Origin: Acinetobacter sp. ANC 4862
Lineage (GTDB): Bacteria > Pseudomonadota > Gammaproteobacteria > Pseudomonadales > Moraxellaceae
NCBI RefSeq assembly: GCF_004336635.1
Contig: NZ_SJXH01000006.1
Location: forward strand, 1 to 64,000
DNA length: 64,000 nt
Direction: 5' to 3'
Shown here: piece by piece, positions 37,768 to 46,609 of the stretch
Layout of the letters: every line of letters begins with the position of its first letter
Numbering within the stretch: the first letter of the stretch is position 1
Notes under the pieces: generated by a model
The model's input: the letters and a program-made list of their open reading frames with translations, nothing else
What the model was told of the DNA's origin: nothing
The model's database searches: none
Translations under genes and position numbers: made by a program

Positions 37768-38529
37768 TTACTCAAAGCAGGAAACATCCATTTCATTGAG
37801 ACGATCTAAATCTGCTTGCGTATCTACACCCGGGGGTAAATTCGCTTCTGCAACAGCAATCGCAATACGATGTCCATTTTCAAGTACACGTAATTGTTCC
37901 AAGCTTTCCAGTTGTTCCAATACACCCATATCCCAAGACACATATTCTTGAAGTAAATTCACACGATAGGCATATAAACCCAAGTGACGATAAGCCTGCG
38001 AATGTAATTTTTGTACCTCTTGTTTCGCACCATCACGATCATAAGGAATGGTCGCACGACTAAAATACAAAGCCTGGTTGTATTTAGACATCACCACTTT
38101 CACAATACTGTCGCGTTGGAATTCGTCCAGACTGTGAATCGGCTCACACAAGGTCGACATTGAAGATTCAGGTTGTGATTCTAATAGTTGTGCAACCTGT
38201 AGTACCAATTGAGCAGGAAGCAAAGGTTCATCGCCTTGTACATTGACAATAATATCTTCACTGGCCCAACCTTTAATCCGGGCAACTTCACTTAAACGAT
38301 CCGTTCCTGATGGATGATCTGCACTTGTGATGACAACATCCACACCTTCTGCACGGCAAACTTCAGCAATACGCTCATCATCGGTTGCAACACATAAATC
38401 ATCAAAACCCGCGACTTTTTTCGCCTGATCAACCACCCGTAAAATCATGGGACGACCATGAATTTCCAATAATGGTTTGCCAGGTAAACGTGAGCTTGCA
38501 AAACGTGCGGGGATAACAATATGTTTCAT
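37768..38529 (-). CDS. kdsB: CMP-KDO synthetase (3-deoxy-manno-octulosonate cytidylyltransferase)
   Basis: 253 residues. Activates KDO with CTP for lipopolysaccharide core assembly. [19 protein letters not shown] is the nucleotide-binding start, followed by [11 protein letters not shown], the [11 protein letters not shown] motif with the metal-binding Asp, and [10 protein letters not shown]. Length is typical (E. coli 248). It starts 12 bases after lpxK in the order msbA-lpxK-kdsB, shared with enteric bacteria. The ATG at 38529 is chosen over a TTG at 38535. Confidence 0.96.
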   Translation of the reverse strand: MKHIVIPARFASSRLPGKPLLEIHGRPMILRVVDQAKKVAGFDDLCVATDDERIAEVCRAEGVDVVITSADHPSGTDRLSEVARIKGWASEDIIVNVQGDEPLLPAQLVLQVAQLLESQPESSMSTLCEPIHSLDEFQRDSIVKVVMSKYNQALYFSRATIPYDRDGAKQEVQKLHSQAYRHLGLYAYRVNLLQEYVSWDMGVLEQLESLEQLRVLENGHRIAIAVAEANLPPGVDTQADLDRLNEMDVSCFE

Positions 38530-38541
38530 AAACAATGAACC

Positions 38542-39546
38542 TTAAGAAATTTGAATACCGAATTGCTGTAATTGCTGATGTAAGACTTCATAACAGGCTG
38601 GTGAAAGTACAGCCTCAACCGGAACCACCCAAATTTCCCGATTGAAATCTGGATTTTGCTTTAATAATGGCAAAAGTTTCACTGCATCTTTTTCGGTGGT
38701 GATAATTGGATTTCCATCTTCAAATTGAAGATCGGTGATTTCATAATCATAATGATCAGGAAATTCATGACATTGAAATTGATCAATCCCGATTGAATCT
38801 AAAGTTTGATAAAATCGCTGCGGAAAACCAATGCCCACAACTGCATAAAAATTATCAGCTGGATTGAATGGTTTTTCTTCTACAGCATTGAGCAAATACG
38901 GAGTAGCCACTTCTAAATGCATATTTAAAACAGATGCAGGTTCTGCGGCATGCTCAATGACTGTGCCTGTGTTTAACCGACTTGGAGGCTCTCGCAAATA
39001 TCCTTCAGGCAATAACTTTTGATTACCTAAGCCACGATTCCGATCCAGTACAATCCACTCAATTTGACGTTCTAAAGCCCAATGCTGCAAACCATCATCA
39101 CTAATAATTAAATCTAGATCGTGTTTGGATAATAAATACTCAATACTATGCTGTCGATTTGAACCCACGACCATGGGAACCCCAGTGGACTGAACAATCA
39201 AACAGGGTTCATCACCGACAATTTCCGGCACAGATTCCAAATCGACATAGGCTGGAAAAGGGCCTTTCCCACCATAACCACGGCTAATCACGCCCACCCG
39301 AACATTTTGACTGTGTAGATAATTCACCAGTTGGATTAAGAGTGGTGTTTTTCCACTGCCACCCACTGTGATATTACCAATCACCATCACCGGGACGGGT
39401 GCTTGATAGCTTGATTTAATACCGATTTGGTAAAGTTTTTTATTTAATAAAAAACCACCACGATAAATCCATGTCAAAGGTCGAAGCACAATTAACCACT
39501 TGGCCTGTTTGTTCCAAGCATCCTGAATAAATTGTGCAATTGACAT
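38542..39546 (-). CDS. lpxK: Tetraacyldisaccharide 4'-kinase
   Basis: 334 residues. Adds the 4'-phosphate to the lipid A precursor at the inner membrane. A hydrophobic, membrane-associating N-terminus precedes the P-loop VIGNITVGGSGKTPL. The SRGYGG motif and the DDGLQHWALER motif, which carries the conserved Asp and His, are present. ITTEKDAVKLLP near the end is another family block. It starts three bases after msbA ends, consistent with strict cotranscription. Confidence 0.95.
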   Translation of the reverse strand: MSIAQFIQDAWNKQAKWLIVLRPLTWIYRGGFLLNKKLYQIGIKSSYQAPVPVMVIGNITVGGSGKTPLLIQLVNYLHSQNVRVGVISRGYGGKGPFPAYVDLESVPEIVGDEPCLIVQSTGVPMVVGSNRQHSIEYLLSKHDLDLIISDDGLQHWALERQIEWIVLDRNRGLGNQKLLPEGYLREPPSRLNTGTVIEHAAEPASVLNMHLEVATPYLLNAVEEKPFNPADNFYAVVGIGFPQRFYQTLDSIGIDQFQCHEFPDHYDYEITDLQFEDGNPIITTEKDAVKLLPLLKQNPDFNREIWVVPVEAVLSPACYEVLHQQLQQFGIQIS

Positions 39547-39549
39547 AAA

Positions 39550-41277
39550 TCAATTTTCCTCGAAATTACGCTGATGCAATTGGTAATAAGCCCCATGCTT
39601 GGCAATCAATTCCACATGTGTACCTTGTTCAACAATTGTACCTTTATCCATCACCACAATACGATCTGCATTTTCAATGGTCGATAAACGATGCGCAATC
39701 ACAATGGTTGTACGATCTTGCATTGCTGTATCAAAGGCCTGTTGAATAAAGTATTCCGACTCGTTATCGAGTGCACTGGTCGCCTCATCAAGAATCAAGA
39801 TGGGTGCATTTTTCAAAATTGCACGTGCAATGGCAATACGCTGACGCTGACCACCTGATAAGTTCAAACCCTGTGCACCTAATGGCGTATTGTAACCTTG
39901 CGGTAAAGCCATAATAAAGTCGTGCGCATAAGCAGCTTTTGCGGCAGCAATAATTTCTGCATCAGTTGCACCTTCAAGCTGCCCATAGGCAATATTTTCG
40001 CGCACAGTACGATTAAATAGCACCACTTGCTGATTCACCATTGCAATCTGAGTTCGTAAGGTATTCATATCCAGATCTCGAATATCGTGCTGATCCAAAT
40101 AAATATGACCTGAACTCGCTTCTTGAAAACGCACCAGCAGATTCACTAAAGATGTTTTGCCTGCGCCCGAACGCCCAACCAGTGCAACGGTTTCACCTGC
40201 TTTAACATTCAAGTTAAAATCGTGAATCGCTTGATGACCATCTGAATAAATTAGATTCACATTTTGGAATTGAATATTACCTTTAAGTACCGGAGTTAAA
40301 GTTCCTATATTTTGCTCTTCAGGTAAATCGAGCAATTCAAAAACTGAATGTGCTGCCGCCATACCGCGTTGTAATTTTTCATTTACATCGGTTAAGGCTT
40401 TGATTGGTTTGCTTAACATACCTGCGGCTGTAATGTATGCAACAAACTCACCTGCACTGGTATCACGTAAAATTTCTGGTCGTAACGCAATCCAGATAAT
40501 AATCCCCATTGCAATCGACATAATGAATTGTACAACAGGGCTATTGAGCTGCTGCACCACCACCATTTTCAAACCACGTTTTAAATTTCTAAGCGAGTGA
40601 TCTTTAAAACGGGTTTGCTCATACTCTTGCCCACCAAAACCCTTGACCACTAAATTGCCATTTACCGTTTCTTGCACCACATGATTCACATCGCCCATGG
40701 TGTCCTGAACTTGCAAAGATAATTTACGCATACGTTTTGATGCTTGACGAACCAGAAAGCCCATCAGCGGCGCAAAAATCAGAATAATCAGGGTTAGTCG
40801 CCAATTGCTATATAACAAGTAGCCGAGCAATCCAAGGGTAATCAGACCTTGTTGCACAATGGTTTTGAGGGATTCTGATGAAGCAGCAGTTAACTGCTCC
40901 ACATTGTACATAATTTTAGCGGTGATATGACCGCTGGTATTATCCAAATAATACTGAGATGGAAGCTTTAATAGTTTTGAAAAAACTTCCTGACGAATAT
41001 TAAAGACTAGATTCCGAGAGATTACTGCCGTGAAATACCCCCCAATAAAGGAACCTACTCCACGGAAAAACATCAGCAAAATAACCAGGAAAGGAAATAT
41101 CGAAGTAAAGCCTTGGTCTCTATGCTGGATTGCGGTAATGATTTTTTCTAACAGCTTTGCAATAGATACTTCTGTGGCAGCACTAATTGCAAAACCGATA
41201 AAAACCAATATCGCCACACCCCAAAAAGGCTTCAAATAGCCCAAAAGACGGAGATAGACTTTAAAATCTTGCTTCAC
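39550..41277 (-). CDS. msbA: Lipid A flippase MsbA
   Basis: 575-residue ABC half-transporter with six membrane helices in residues 1-310, then the ATPase domain: GRSGAGKTS (Walker A), LSGGQRQRIAIARAIL (signature) and ILILDEATSALD (Walker B). Position next to lpxK identifies it as MsbA, which flips lipid A-core across the inner membrane. The start is a GTG whose first base is the last base of the exbD stop (TAGTG), so it depends on coupling to exbD. E. coli MsbA has 582 residues. Confidence 0.95.
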   Translation of the reverse strand: MKQDFKVYLRLLGYLKPFWGVAILVFIGFAISAATEVSIAKLLEKIITAIQHRDQGFTSIFPFLVILLMFFRGVGSFIGGYFTAVISRNLVFNIRQEVFSKLLKLPSQYYLDNTSGHITAKIMYNVEQLTAASSESLKTIVQQGLITLGLLGYLLYSNWRLTLIILIFAPLMGFLVRQASKRMRKLSLQVQDTMGDVNHVVQETVNGNLVVKGFGGQEYEQTRFKDHSLRNLKRGLKMVVVQQLNSPVVQFIMSIAMGIIIWIALRPEILRDTSAGEFVAYITAAGMLSKPIKALTDVNEKLQRGMAAAHSVFELLDLPEEQNIGTLTPVLKGNIQFQNVNLIYSDGHQAIHDFNLNVKAGETVALVGRSGAGKTSLVNLLVRFQEASSGHIYLDQHDIRDLDMNTLRTQIAMVNQQVVLFNRTVRENIAYGQLEGATDAEIIAAAKAAYAHDFIMALPQGYNTPLGAQGLNLSGGQRQRIAIARAILKNAPILILDEATSALDNESEYFIQQAFDTAMQDRTTIVIAHRLSTIENADRIVVMDKGTIVEQGTHVELIAKHGAYYQLHQRNFEEN

Positions 41278-41699
41278 TAATAACCTCTAGACGGAACTTT
41301 AGTACTAATATTGATATTAACAAAACCCAGTTGACCTGCAACATCCATCACCCGAATAACATCCTGATGAGTAGATTTGGCATCCGCGGCAATCACAAAC
41401 ATTAAATCACGGCGATCATTAGAAATCTGTTTAATTGCAGTATTTAAATCTGCAACTTCTTTACTTGCAAGTGATTGCCCGTTAATTGAATAATGCCCTG
41501 AAGCATCAACAACCACTTCAATTTTATGATCATATTGTTTAGGCGGGACACCTTGCGCGTCAGGCAAGGTCAAATTCATACGACTAAACTGGTTAAATGT
41601 GGTGGATAACAATAAGAAAACCAGGATAAACAATAAGCAGTCGATCATGGGTGTCAAATTAATATGAATATCTTCAACTTGTGTGCGTTTGAATTTCAT
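41277..41699 (-). CDS. ExbD/TolR-family biopolymer transport protein
   Basis: 140 residues. One membrane helix near the N-terminus, NLTPMIDCLLFILVFLLLST, with the proton-path Asp, then a periplasmic domain. Together with the following upstream gene it forms a proton-driven motor pair. Such ExbB/ExbD pairs next to msbA and lpxK occur in several gammaproteobacteria and are distinct from the TonB and Tol systems; what they power is not established from this sequence. It begins eight bases after the ExbB-like gene. Confidence 0.9.
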   Translation of the reverse strand: MKFKRTQVEDIHINLTPMIDCLLFILVFLLLSTTFNQFSRMNLTLPDAQGVPPKQYDHKIEVVVDASGHYSINGQSLASKEVADLNTAIKQISNDRRDLMFVIAADAKSTHQDVIRVMDVAGQLGFVNINISTKVPSRGY

Positions 41700-41707
41700 T
41701 TTCCACC

Positions 41708-42346
41708 CTAACCTGCTTTTCTAATATCTTGTTCTTCATCTGTAGAATTTTGATAGAAAAGTGCTGCATGGAATAAGGTCGATTGTTGCTCAAGTTCAGC
41801 AACATACTCTTGCACCAAACGCTGAAAATAACGGTAGGCAAACAATGCAGGAATAGCAATAAACATACCCGCTGCAGTCGTAATCAACGCTTTTGAGATC
41901 CCCGGAATCATCAATGTTGGATTACTGTTGGTTCCTAAATCAATCACCAAAAATGACTCAATAATCCCCAGAACTGTACCCAGCAAACCCAAAAGCGGGG
42001 CTACCGCACTTAATGTACCCAAGAAATTAATATTTTTTTCTAAATAACCAATTTCTTGAGATGCAGTGGTTTCCATTTGTGCGCGAGCATACTGTTCATT
42101 TTTATTTTTACTTTGATATCCGGCAGCAAAGATGCGACCCAAGGTACTACTTTGCAACGCTTTATCTTGTTGCAATTGTTGCATGACAACATCGGCATTT
42201 TGAGTTTGATTTATTAACAATGCTTTAGGCAAAATCATTGTTTTTTTTAATCGAATAAAACGCTCAATGGTTATTGCTACTGTAAAAATCGAACATAAAA
42301 CAAGGGGAAGCATCAGCCACCCACCTGCTTTGACTAATTCCCACAT
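41708..42346 (-). CDS. MotA/TolQ/ExbB-family proton channel protein
   Basis: 212 residues with three membrane helices: one near the N-terminus (GGWLMLPLVLCSIFTVAI) and two in the second half (FLGTLSAVAPLLGLLGTVLGI and ALITTAAGMFIAIPALFAYR). The Thr-Pro/Gly-rich LLGLLGTV stretch is the family hallmark. It works with the ExbD-like protein encoded next. It starts 30 bases after parB, so the chromosome-partition genes and the envelope genes may share a transcript. Confidence 0.9.
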   Translation of the reverse strand: MWELVKAGGWLMLPLVLCSIFTVAITIERFIRLKKTMILPKALLINQTQNADVVMQQLQQDKALQSSTLGRIFAAGYQSKNKNEQYARAQMETTASQEIGYLEKNINFLGTLSAVAPLLGLLGTVLGIIESFLVIDLGTNSNPTLMIPGISKALITTAAGMFIAIPALFAYRYFQRLVQEYVAELEQQSTLFHAALFYQNSTDEEQDIRKAG

Positions 42347-42376
42347 CTGTTTTTCCCCAATAAAACCAACAAAAAA

Positions 42377-43264
42377 TTATTCTGCGAAACAAATATTCAA
42401 AATACCATCCAATTCATCCAGTGAATGATATTGAATGACAAGTTTCCCTTTACCTTGCTTATTATGATCAATTTTTACATCTGCACTAAAACGCTCGGCT
42501 AAACGCTGCGTCAACTGTTGGATATCTGGTGCAACATCCACTTTGGCTTTTTCTTGTTTAGGCGTGTTTAAATCACGCACCAGTTGCTCGGTTTGACGTA
42601 CCGACAAACTCTTTTCAATCACATGCTCTGCAACTTTAAGCTGATCTTTGGCTTTTAAAGTTAAGATGGCGCGTGCATGCCCCATATCAAGCAGACCTTG
42701 CTGCATGAAGTCCTTGACTGAATCAGCCAAAGTCAAAAGACGCAATAAATTACTTATAGTCGTACGTGCCTTACCGACGGTGTCCGCAATTTCCTGGTGA
42801 CTTAAACCAAATTCTTCATGAAAACGCTGTAATGCCATCGCTTGATCAATTGGATTCAAATCTTGACGTTGAATGTTTTCAATTAAGGCTAATGCAATCG
42901 CAACCTGATCGGTCAAATCACGCACAATTGCCGGGATTTCAGTTAAGCCCGCGAGTTGTGCAGCACGCCAACGACGTTCACCGGCAATAATTTCATAGGG
43001 AAATTTTTCATCATCGATTGGACGAATGACGATGGGCTGCATCACACCATGTTTTTCAATAGAAGCCGCGAGTTCTTGAAGATCGGGTTCATGAATAAAA
43101 CGACGCGGTTGATATTCACCACGTTTAAGCAAGTGAACATCGATCTGTTTCAACTGCCCATGATCTAAACCTTGAGCTTCCATCTGTAATTTTTCTTTTT
43201 GGATTGAACCAAGCAAGGCATCCAAACCACGACCTTTAGCTAATCCGCGTTTTTTTGTGGTCAT
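42377..43264 (-). CDS. parB: Chromosome-partitioning protein ParB
   Basis: 295 residues. The N-terminal CTPase/clamp part contains RRFIHEPDLQELAASIEKHG, IIAGERRWRAAQLAGL and ENIQRQDLNPIDQAMALQR. The helix-turn-helix LSHQEIADTVGKARTTISNLLRLL reads parS. A C-terminal dimer domain ends the protein. It overlaps parA by four bases. No parS-like palindrome was seen in or near the operon. It loads onto DNA at parS and cooperates with ParA in origin segregation. Confidence 0.96.
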   Translation of the reverse strand: MTTKKRGLAKGRGLDALLGSIQKEKLQMEAQGLDHGQLKQIDVHLLKRGEYQPRRFIHEPDLQELAASIEKHGVMQPIVIRPIDDEKFPYEIIAGERRWRAAQLAGLTEIPAIVRDLTDQVAIALALIENIQRQDLNPIDQAMALQRFHEEFGLSHQEIADTVGKARTTISNLLRLLTLADSVKDFMQQGLLDMGHARAILTLKAKDQLKVAEHVIEKSLSVRQTEQLVRDLNTPKQEKAKVDVAPDIQQLTQRLAERFSADVKIDHNKQGKGKLVIQYHSLDELDGILNICFAE

Positions 43265-44043
43265 GCTTTAATTCCTTTTTTCACTTTACTTTTCTTTAAT
43301 ACTTCAGCTGCTAAATTTAAGTAAGCAACTGCACCTTTTGAATTTTTCTCAAAATAGATAATCGGCAAACCATGTGCAGGCGCTTCAGCCAGGCGCACAT
43401 TACGCGGAATTACAGTGTCATACAGCTTCTTGCCAAAGTATTGTTCAAGTTCTTCCGAAACATCACGTGTCAATGCATTCCGTGCATCATACATAGTGCG
43501 CAAGACACCTACAATTTGCAAATCCGGATTGAGTGCCTGTTGAATACGGTCAATGGTTTGAGTTAAATCCGCCAAGCCTTCCAGTGCATAATATTCACAT
43601 TGCATCGGAATCAGCACACTATCGACCGCCGCCAAGGCATTGACCGTAATCAAGCTTAAACTTGGTGCACAGTCCACAATAATATAATCAAAAGAATCTT
43701 CAATTTCTTTTAATGCTTCACGTAAAATAAACTCACGACCATCCTGTTCTGCAATCGCAAGCTCTACACCCGCCAAATCACGGTTAGCCCCTAAAACTTT
43801 ATAACCGACTTCCGCTTTGCTAATTGCTGTTTCAATGGGAACTTCACCCAACAAAACATCAGTGACCGAATACAAAAGATCATTTTTTTGGATACCAGAC
43901 CCCATCGTGGCATTCCCCTGCGAATCCATATCCACAAGTAAAACGCGCTTCTTTAACACAGCTAACGATGCTGCCAAATTTACTGCGGTTGTGGTTTTGC
44001 CTACACCACCTTTTTGGTTCGCAATCGCAATAATTTGTGCCAT
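43261..44043 (-). CDS. parA: Chromosome-partitioning ATPase ParA (Soj)
   Basis: 260 residues. The deviant Walker A KGGVGKTTTAVNLAASL marks the MinD/ParA family, and the lack of an N-terminal DNA-binding extension marks the chromosomal type. DSQGNATMGSG and DYIIVDCAPSLSLITVNAL are also present. It lies 25 bases after rsmG and overlaps parB, the ancestral rsmG-parA-parB order found near oriC in many bacteria. The neighbours mnmG and atp are not in this window downstream of parB, where exbB-like genes occur instead. Confidence 0.96.
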   Translation of the reverse strand: MAQIIAIANQKGGVGKTTTAVNLAASLAVLKKRVLLVDMDSQGNATMGSGIQKNDLLYSVTDVLLGEVPIETAISKAEVGYKVLGANRDLAGVELAIAEQDGREFILREALKEIEDSFDYIIVDCAPSLSLITVNALAAVDSVLIPMQCEYYALEGLADLTQTIDRIQQALNPDLQIVGVLRTMYDARNALTRDVSEELEQYFGKKLYDTVIPRNVRLAEAPAHGLPIIYFEKNSKGAVAYLNLAAEVLKKSKVKKGIKA

Positions 44044-44068
44044 GGTAACCCCAATCCTTCGAAAATAA

Positions 44069-44701
44069 TTAAATACGTTTTAACAAAAGCAGATGACGTT
44101 GTTCATCCAATCGCGGAACCTTTAACGCAATGATGTCACAGCTAAATTCTTGCTTAATGGCGGCTACTTCTTCTTCAGGAATTAAGCCTTTCATTGACGC
44201 AATAATACTATTTTCATGCATATAAGGTTTCGACGCAGCAACAAAGTCGGTTAATGATGCAAAGGCACGACTGGTAATGACATCGAATTGCCCCAAGTCA
44301 TTAATGCTGTCTTCATTTTCGACACGCGTTTGTACTGCAATCACATTTTTTAGTTTTAAATCCGCAATAAATTGCTTCAAGAAACGAATTTTTTTGCCGT
44401 TTGAATCCAACAAAACACATTCACGTTCTGGCTGACACAATGCAATGATCATGCCCGGCATACCTCCACCGGTACCAATATCCAGCAGACGTCCTTGCGG
44501 CAAATCTTTTAAAATACTTAAGCTATCCAGCAAATGCTTAACTAGCATTTCCTTTGGATCACGAATTGCAGTCAAATTATATGCTTTGTTCCACAATACC
44601 AAAGCATCTTGGTATTTGAGTAATAAATTTAAAGCCTCATCGCTGAGCTCTAAACCCAAAGCCTGACTACCCTGCTTGAGTTCTTGAAAAAACGTATGCA
44701 T
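44069..44701 (-). CDS. rsmG: 16S rRNA (guanine-527-N7)-methyltransferase
   Basis: 210 residues. SAM-dependent enzyme: the binding loop LLDIGTGGGMPGMIIALCQP is clear, preceded by AYNLTAIRDPKEMLVKHLLDSL, which carries the substrate-side residues, and followed by DVITSRAFASL. Loss of RsmG is known to give low-level streptomycin resistance in other bacteria. First gene of rsmG-parA-parB. The ATG at 44701 is used; a TTG two codons upstream is possible but less likely. The ribosome site is weak. Confidence 0.95.
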   Translation of the reverse strand: MHTFFQELKQGSQALGLELSDEALNLLLKYQDALVLWNKAYNLTAIRDPKEMLVKHLLDSLSILKDLPQGRLLDIGTGGGMPGMIIALCQPERECVLLDSNGKKIRFLKQFIADLKLKNVIAVQTRVENEDSINDLGQFDVITSRAFASLTDFVAASKPYMHENSIIASMKGLIPEEEVAAIKQEFSCDIIALKVPRLDEQRHLLLLKRI

Positions 44702-44786
44702 ATACAATTAACGTCTCGAAAAAGTTAGGTGAAGTATACCGATTTATACATGAAGTCACAGTAGCGAGTGCTTAGTGAATACGCAC

Positions 44787-45476
44787 TTAAGCGTACAAGC
44801 CTTGCTTAATTTGTTGATCCAGTACATTTAATCGTTCCGGAGTGCCAACATCTACCCAAATCGCATGCATCTTCGAAGCAGATATTTTCTGCTCAAGCAT
44901 GCCTTGTTTCAGCAAGGGTGCCAACGGGCGTTTACCGCCTTCCAGACCATCAAACATTTTAGGATGAATCACCGCCACACCGCTATAAGTGAGCGATTCA
45001 CCCTGCTGTTGTTGTTCAAAGGTATAGGCACGACCATTCGACAAGGTAAAATCACCCTTCGGATGCTGTTCTGGATTGGTTACAAATACCAGATGTGCTA
45101 AATCTTCTGCAAGCTGCACATTCAATAAAGAACTAAAATCCATGGTGGTCCAGACATCGCCATTGACCAAAATAAACGGCTCTGTACCCAACAACGCCAA
45201 GGCATTGATAATACCGCCCGCTGTTTCCAGGCCTTCGCCTTCATGCGACCACAGAATTTTTACGCCAAACTCTGAACCATCACCTAAAGCTGTAGCCAGT
45301 TTTTCACCCAACCACGCGGTATTAATGACAATTTCAGTCACACCGATTTCTTGTAATTTTTCAATATGCCAAACAATAAGTGGCTTACCACCCACTTCAA
45401 GCAAAGGCTTTGGTTTATGTAGCGTCAGTGGACGCATACGGTTTCCCATTCCCGCAGCAAGAATCATCGCTTTCAT
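44787..45476 (-). CDS. murU: N-acetylmuramate alpha-1-phosphate uridylyltransferase
   Basis: 229 residues. Nucleotidyltransferase signature KAMILAAGMGNRMRPLTLHK with KPKPLLEVGGKPLI right after, then NGDVWTTMDF holding the metal Asp. In Pseudomonas, MurU turns MurNAc-1-phosphate to UDP-MurNAc, bypassing de novo synthesis and giving some fosfomycin tolerance. The partner kinase AmgK is encoded immediately upstream; the stop of amgK overlaps the start of murU by one base. The assignment rests on family and on this pairing. Confidence 0.92.
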   Translation of the reverse strand: MKAMILAAGMGNRMRPLTLHKPKPLLEVGGKPLIVWHIEKLQEIGVTEIVINTAWLGEKLATALGDGSEFGVKILWSHEGEGLETAGGIINALALLGTEPFILVNGDVWTTMDFSSLLNVQLAEDLAHLVFVTNPEQHPKGDFTLSNGRAYTFEQQQQGESLTYSGVAVIHPKMFDGLEGGKRPLAPLLKQGMLEQKISASKMHAIWVDVGTPERLNVLDQQIKQGLYA

Positions 45477-46489
45477 TATGCAGCAACCTCATATGTGCCA
45501 TATTTGACTTCAAATTTCGGCATCACTTTCGCTTGGATAAACTGCATAAAGGGTTGCAGCTCTGCATAATCTTTACTTTCTTCAAGTAAATACCACATCA
45601 CACGTGGCAAATCTTTCAAGTAACCTGTTTTTCCATCACGTTCAAATAAACGCACAAAGATACCCAAAATTTTAATATGACGTTGAATCGCCATCATGTC
45701 GGCATCTTTTTTAAACTGTTCAAAATCGCGATCTTGTTTTGCCGCTTCAGGCAACAAATCATAGAAAACTTTAAACCATTCATAAACACGTTCTGCATTC
45801 CACTGCACATAAGCATCACGCGTGATTGAAATCAGGTCGTAAGTATCCGCACCAATCACGGCATCCTGAAAATCAATCACCCCAAGATCAGTCTCACCTT
45901 CAATTTTCATCAAGTTACGACTATGAAAATCACGATGTACAATCACTTGCGGTTGCGCCAGTGCTGCATTGGCCAAAATCGCAAAAGTACGTTTAATTAA
46001 GGCTTGCTCATCTTGAGTAGGTTGAATCTGTAATGAAGGCAGCATCCAGTCGGTAAGCAATTCCATTTCAGAAATGAGTTTTTCATAGGAATAAGCCGGA
46101 AATTTTTGTGTCCCATCAATTGCCTGCAATTCAATTAACTGCTTAAAACTTTGCGCATAATAGCCATCAACCGTGTCATCGTTAAGCAAAGTTGAGAGCA
46201 AAACATCACCAAAATCTTCCAACAACAAAAAGCCTTGCTGCAAATCTTGAGCAACGATATGGGGTACTCGAACACCATGTGTATCGAAAAACTGGTCAAT
46301 CGTCACAAAAGGCACACAATCTTCTTTTTCTGGTGGTGCATCCATGAGCATAAATGTTTTATTATTCAGCTTGATTCGTGCATAACGACGGAAGCTTGCA
46401 TCGCCTGGCAAAAAATTAATTTCAAATTGATCTGAATCAAGTACAGATTTAATCCATATATGTATGATTTGTTCACGTTGTGTTTTCAT
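45476..46489 (-). CDS. amgK: Anomeric MurNAc/GlcNAc kinase AmgK
   Basis: 337 residues of the aminoglycoside-phosphotransferase kinase fold. VIVHRDFHSRNLM gives the catalytic Asp, and GVIDFQDAVIGADTYDL the metal-binding loop. It phosphorylates recycled MurNAc at the anomeric position for MurU, which follows with a one-base overlap. It is divergent from lptD across about 120 bases, the same layout as in Pseudomonas. That short region has to hold promoters for both directions. Confidence 0.93.
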   Translation of the reverse strand: MKTQREQIIHIWIKSVLDSDQFEINFLPGDASFRRYARIKLNNKTFMLMDAPPEKEDCVPFVTIDQFFDTHGVRVPHIVAQDLQQGFLLLEDFGDVLLSTLLNDDTVDGYYAQSFKQLIELQAIDGTQKFPAYSYEKLISEMELLTDWMLPSLQIQPTQDEQALIKRTFAILANAALAQPQVIVHRDFHSRNLMKIEGETDLGVIDFQDAVIGADTYDLISITRDAYVQWNAERVYEWFKVFYDLLPEAAKQDRDFEQFKKDADMMAIQRHIKILGIFVRLFERDGKTGYLKDLPRVMWYLLEESKDYAELQPFMQFIQAKVMPKFEVKYGTYEVAA

Positions 46490-46609
46490 TTGCGATAAAT
46501 TCTAAAACAGGCTGAGTTTTTAAAGTACTAAGTGTAGCCACTTATCAACTTTTTCTCTATGATGCGAGAATAATTAATTGCGATTAAGCATACTTGGTTA
46601 ATGATACAA

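Noticed and set aside
42377-44043. parS site inside or near parAB
   Set aside because: No 16-bp palindrome resembling the common parS consensus was found by eye; the sites may lie outside the window.
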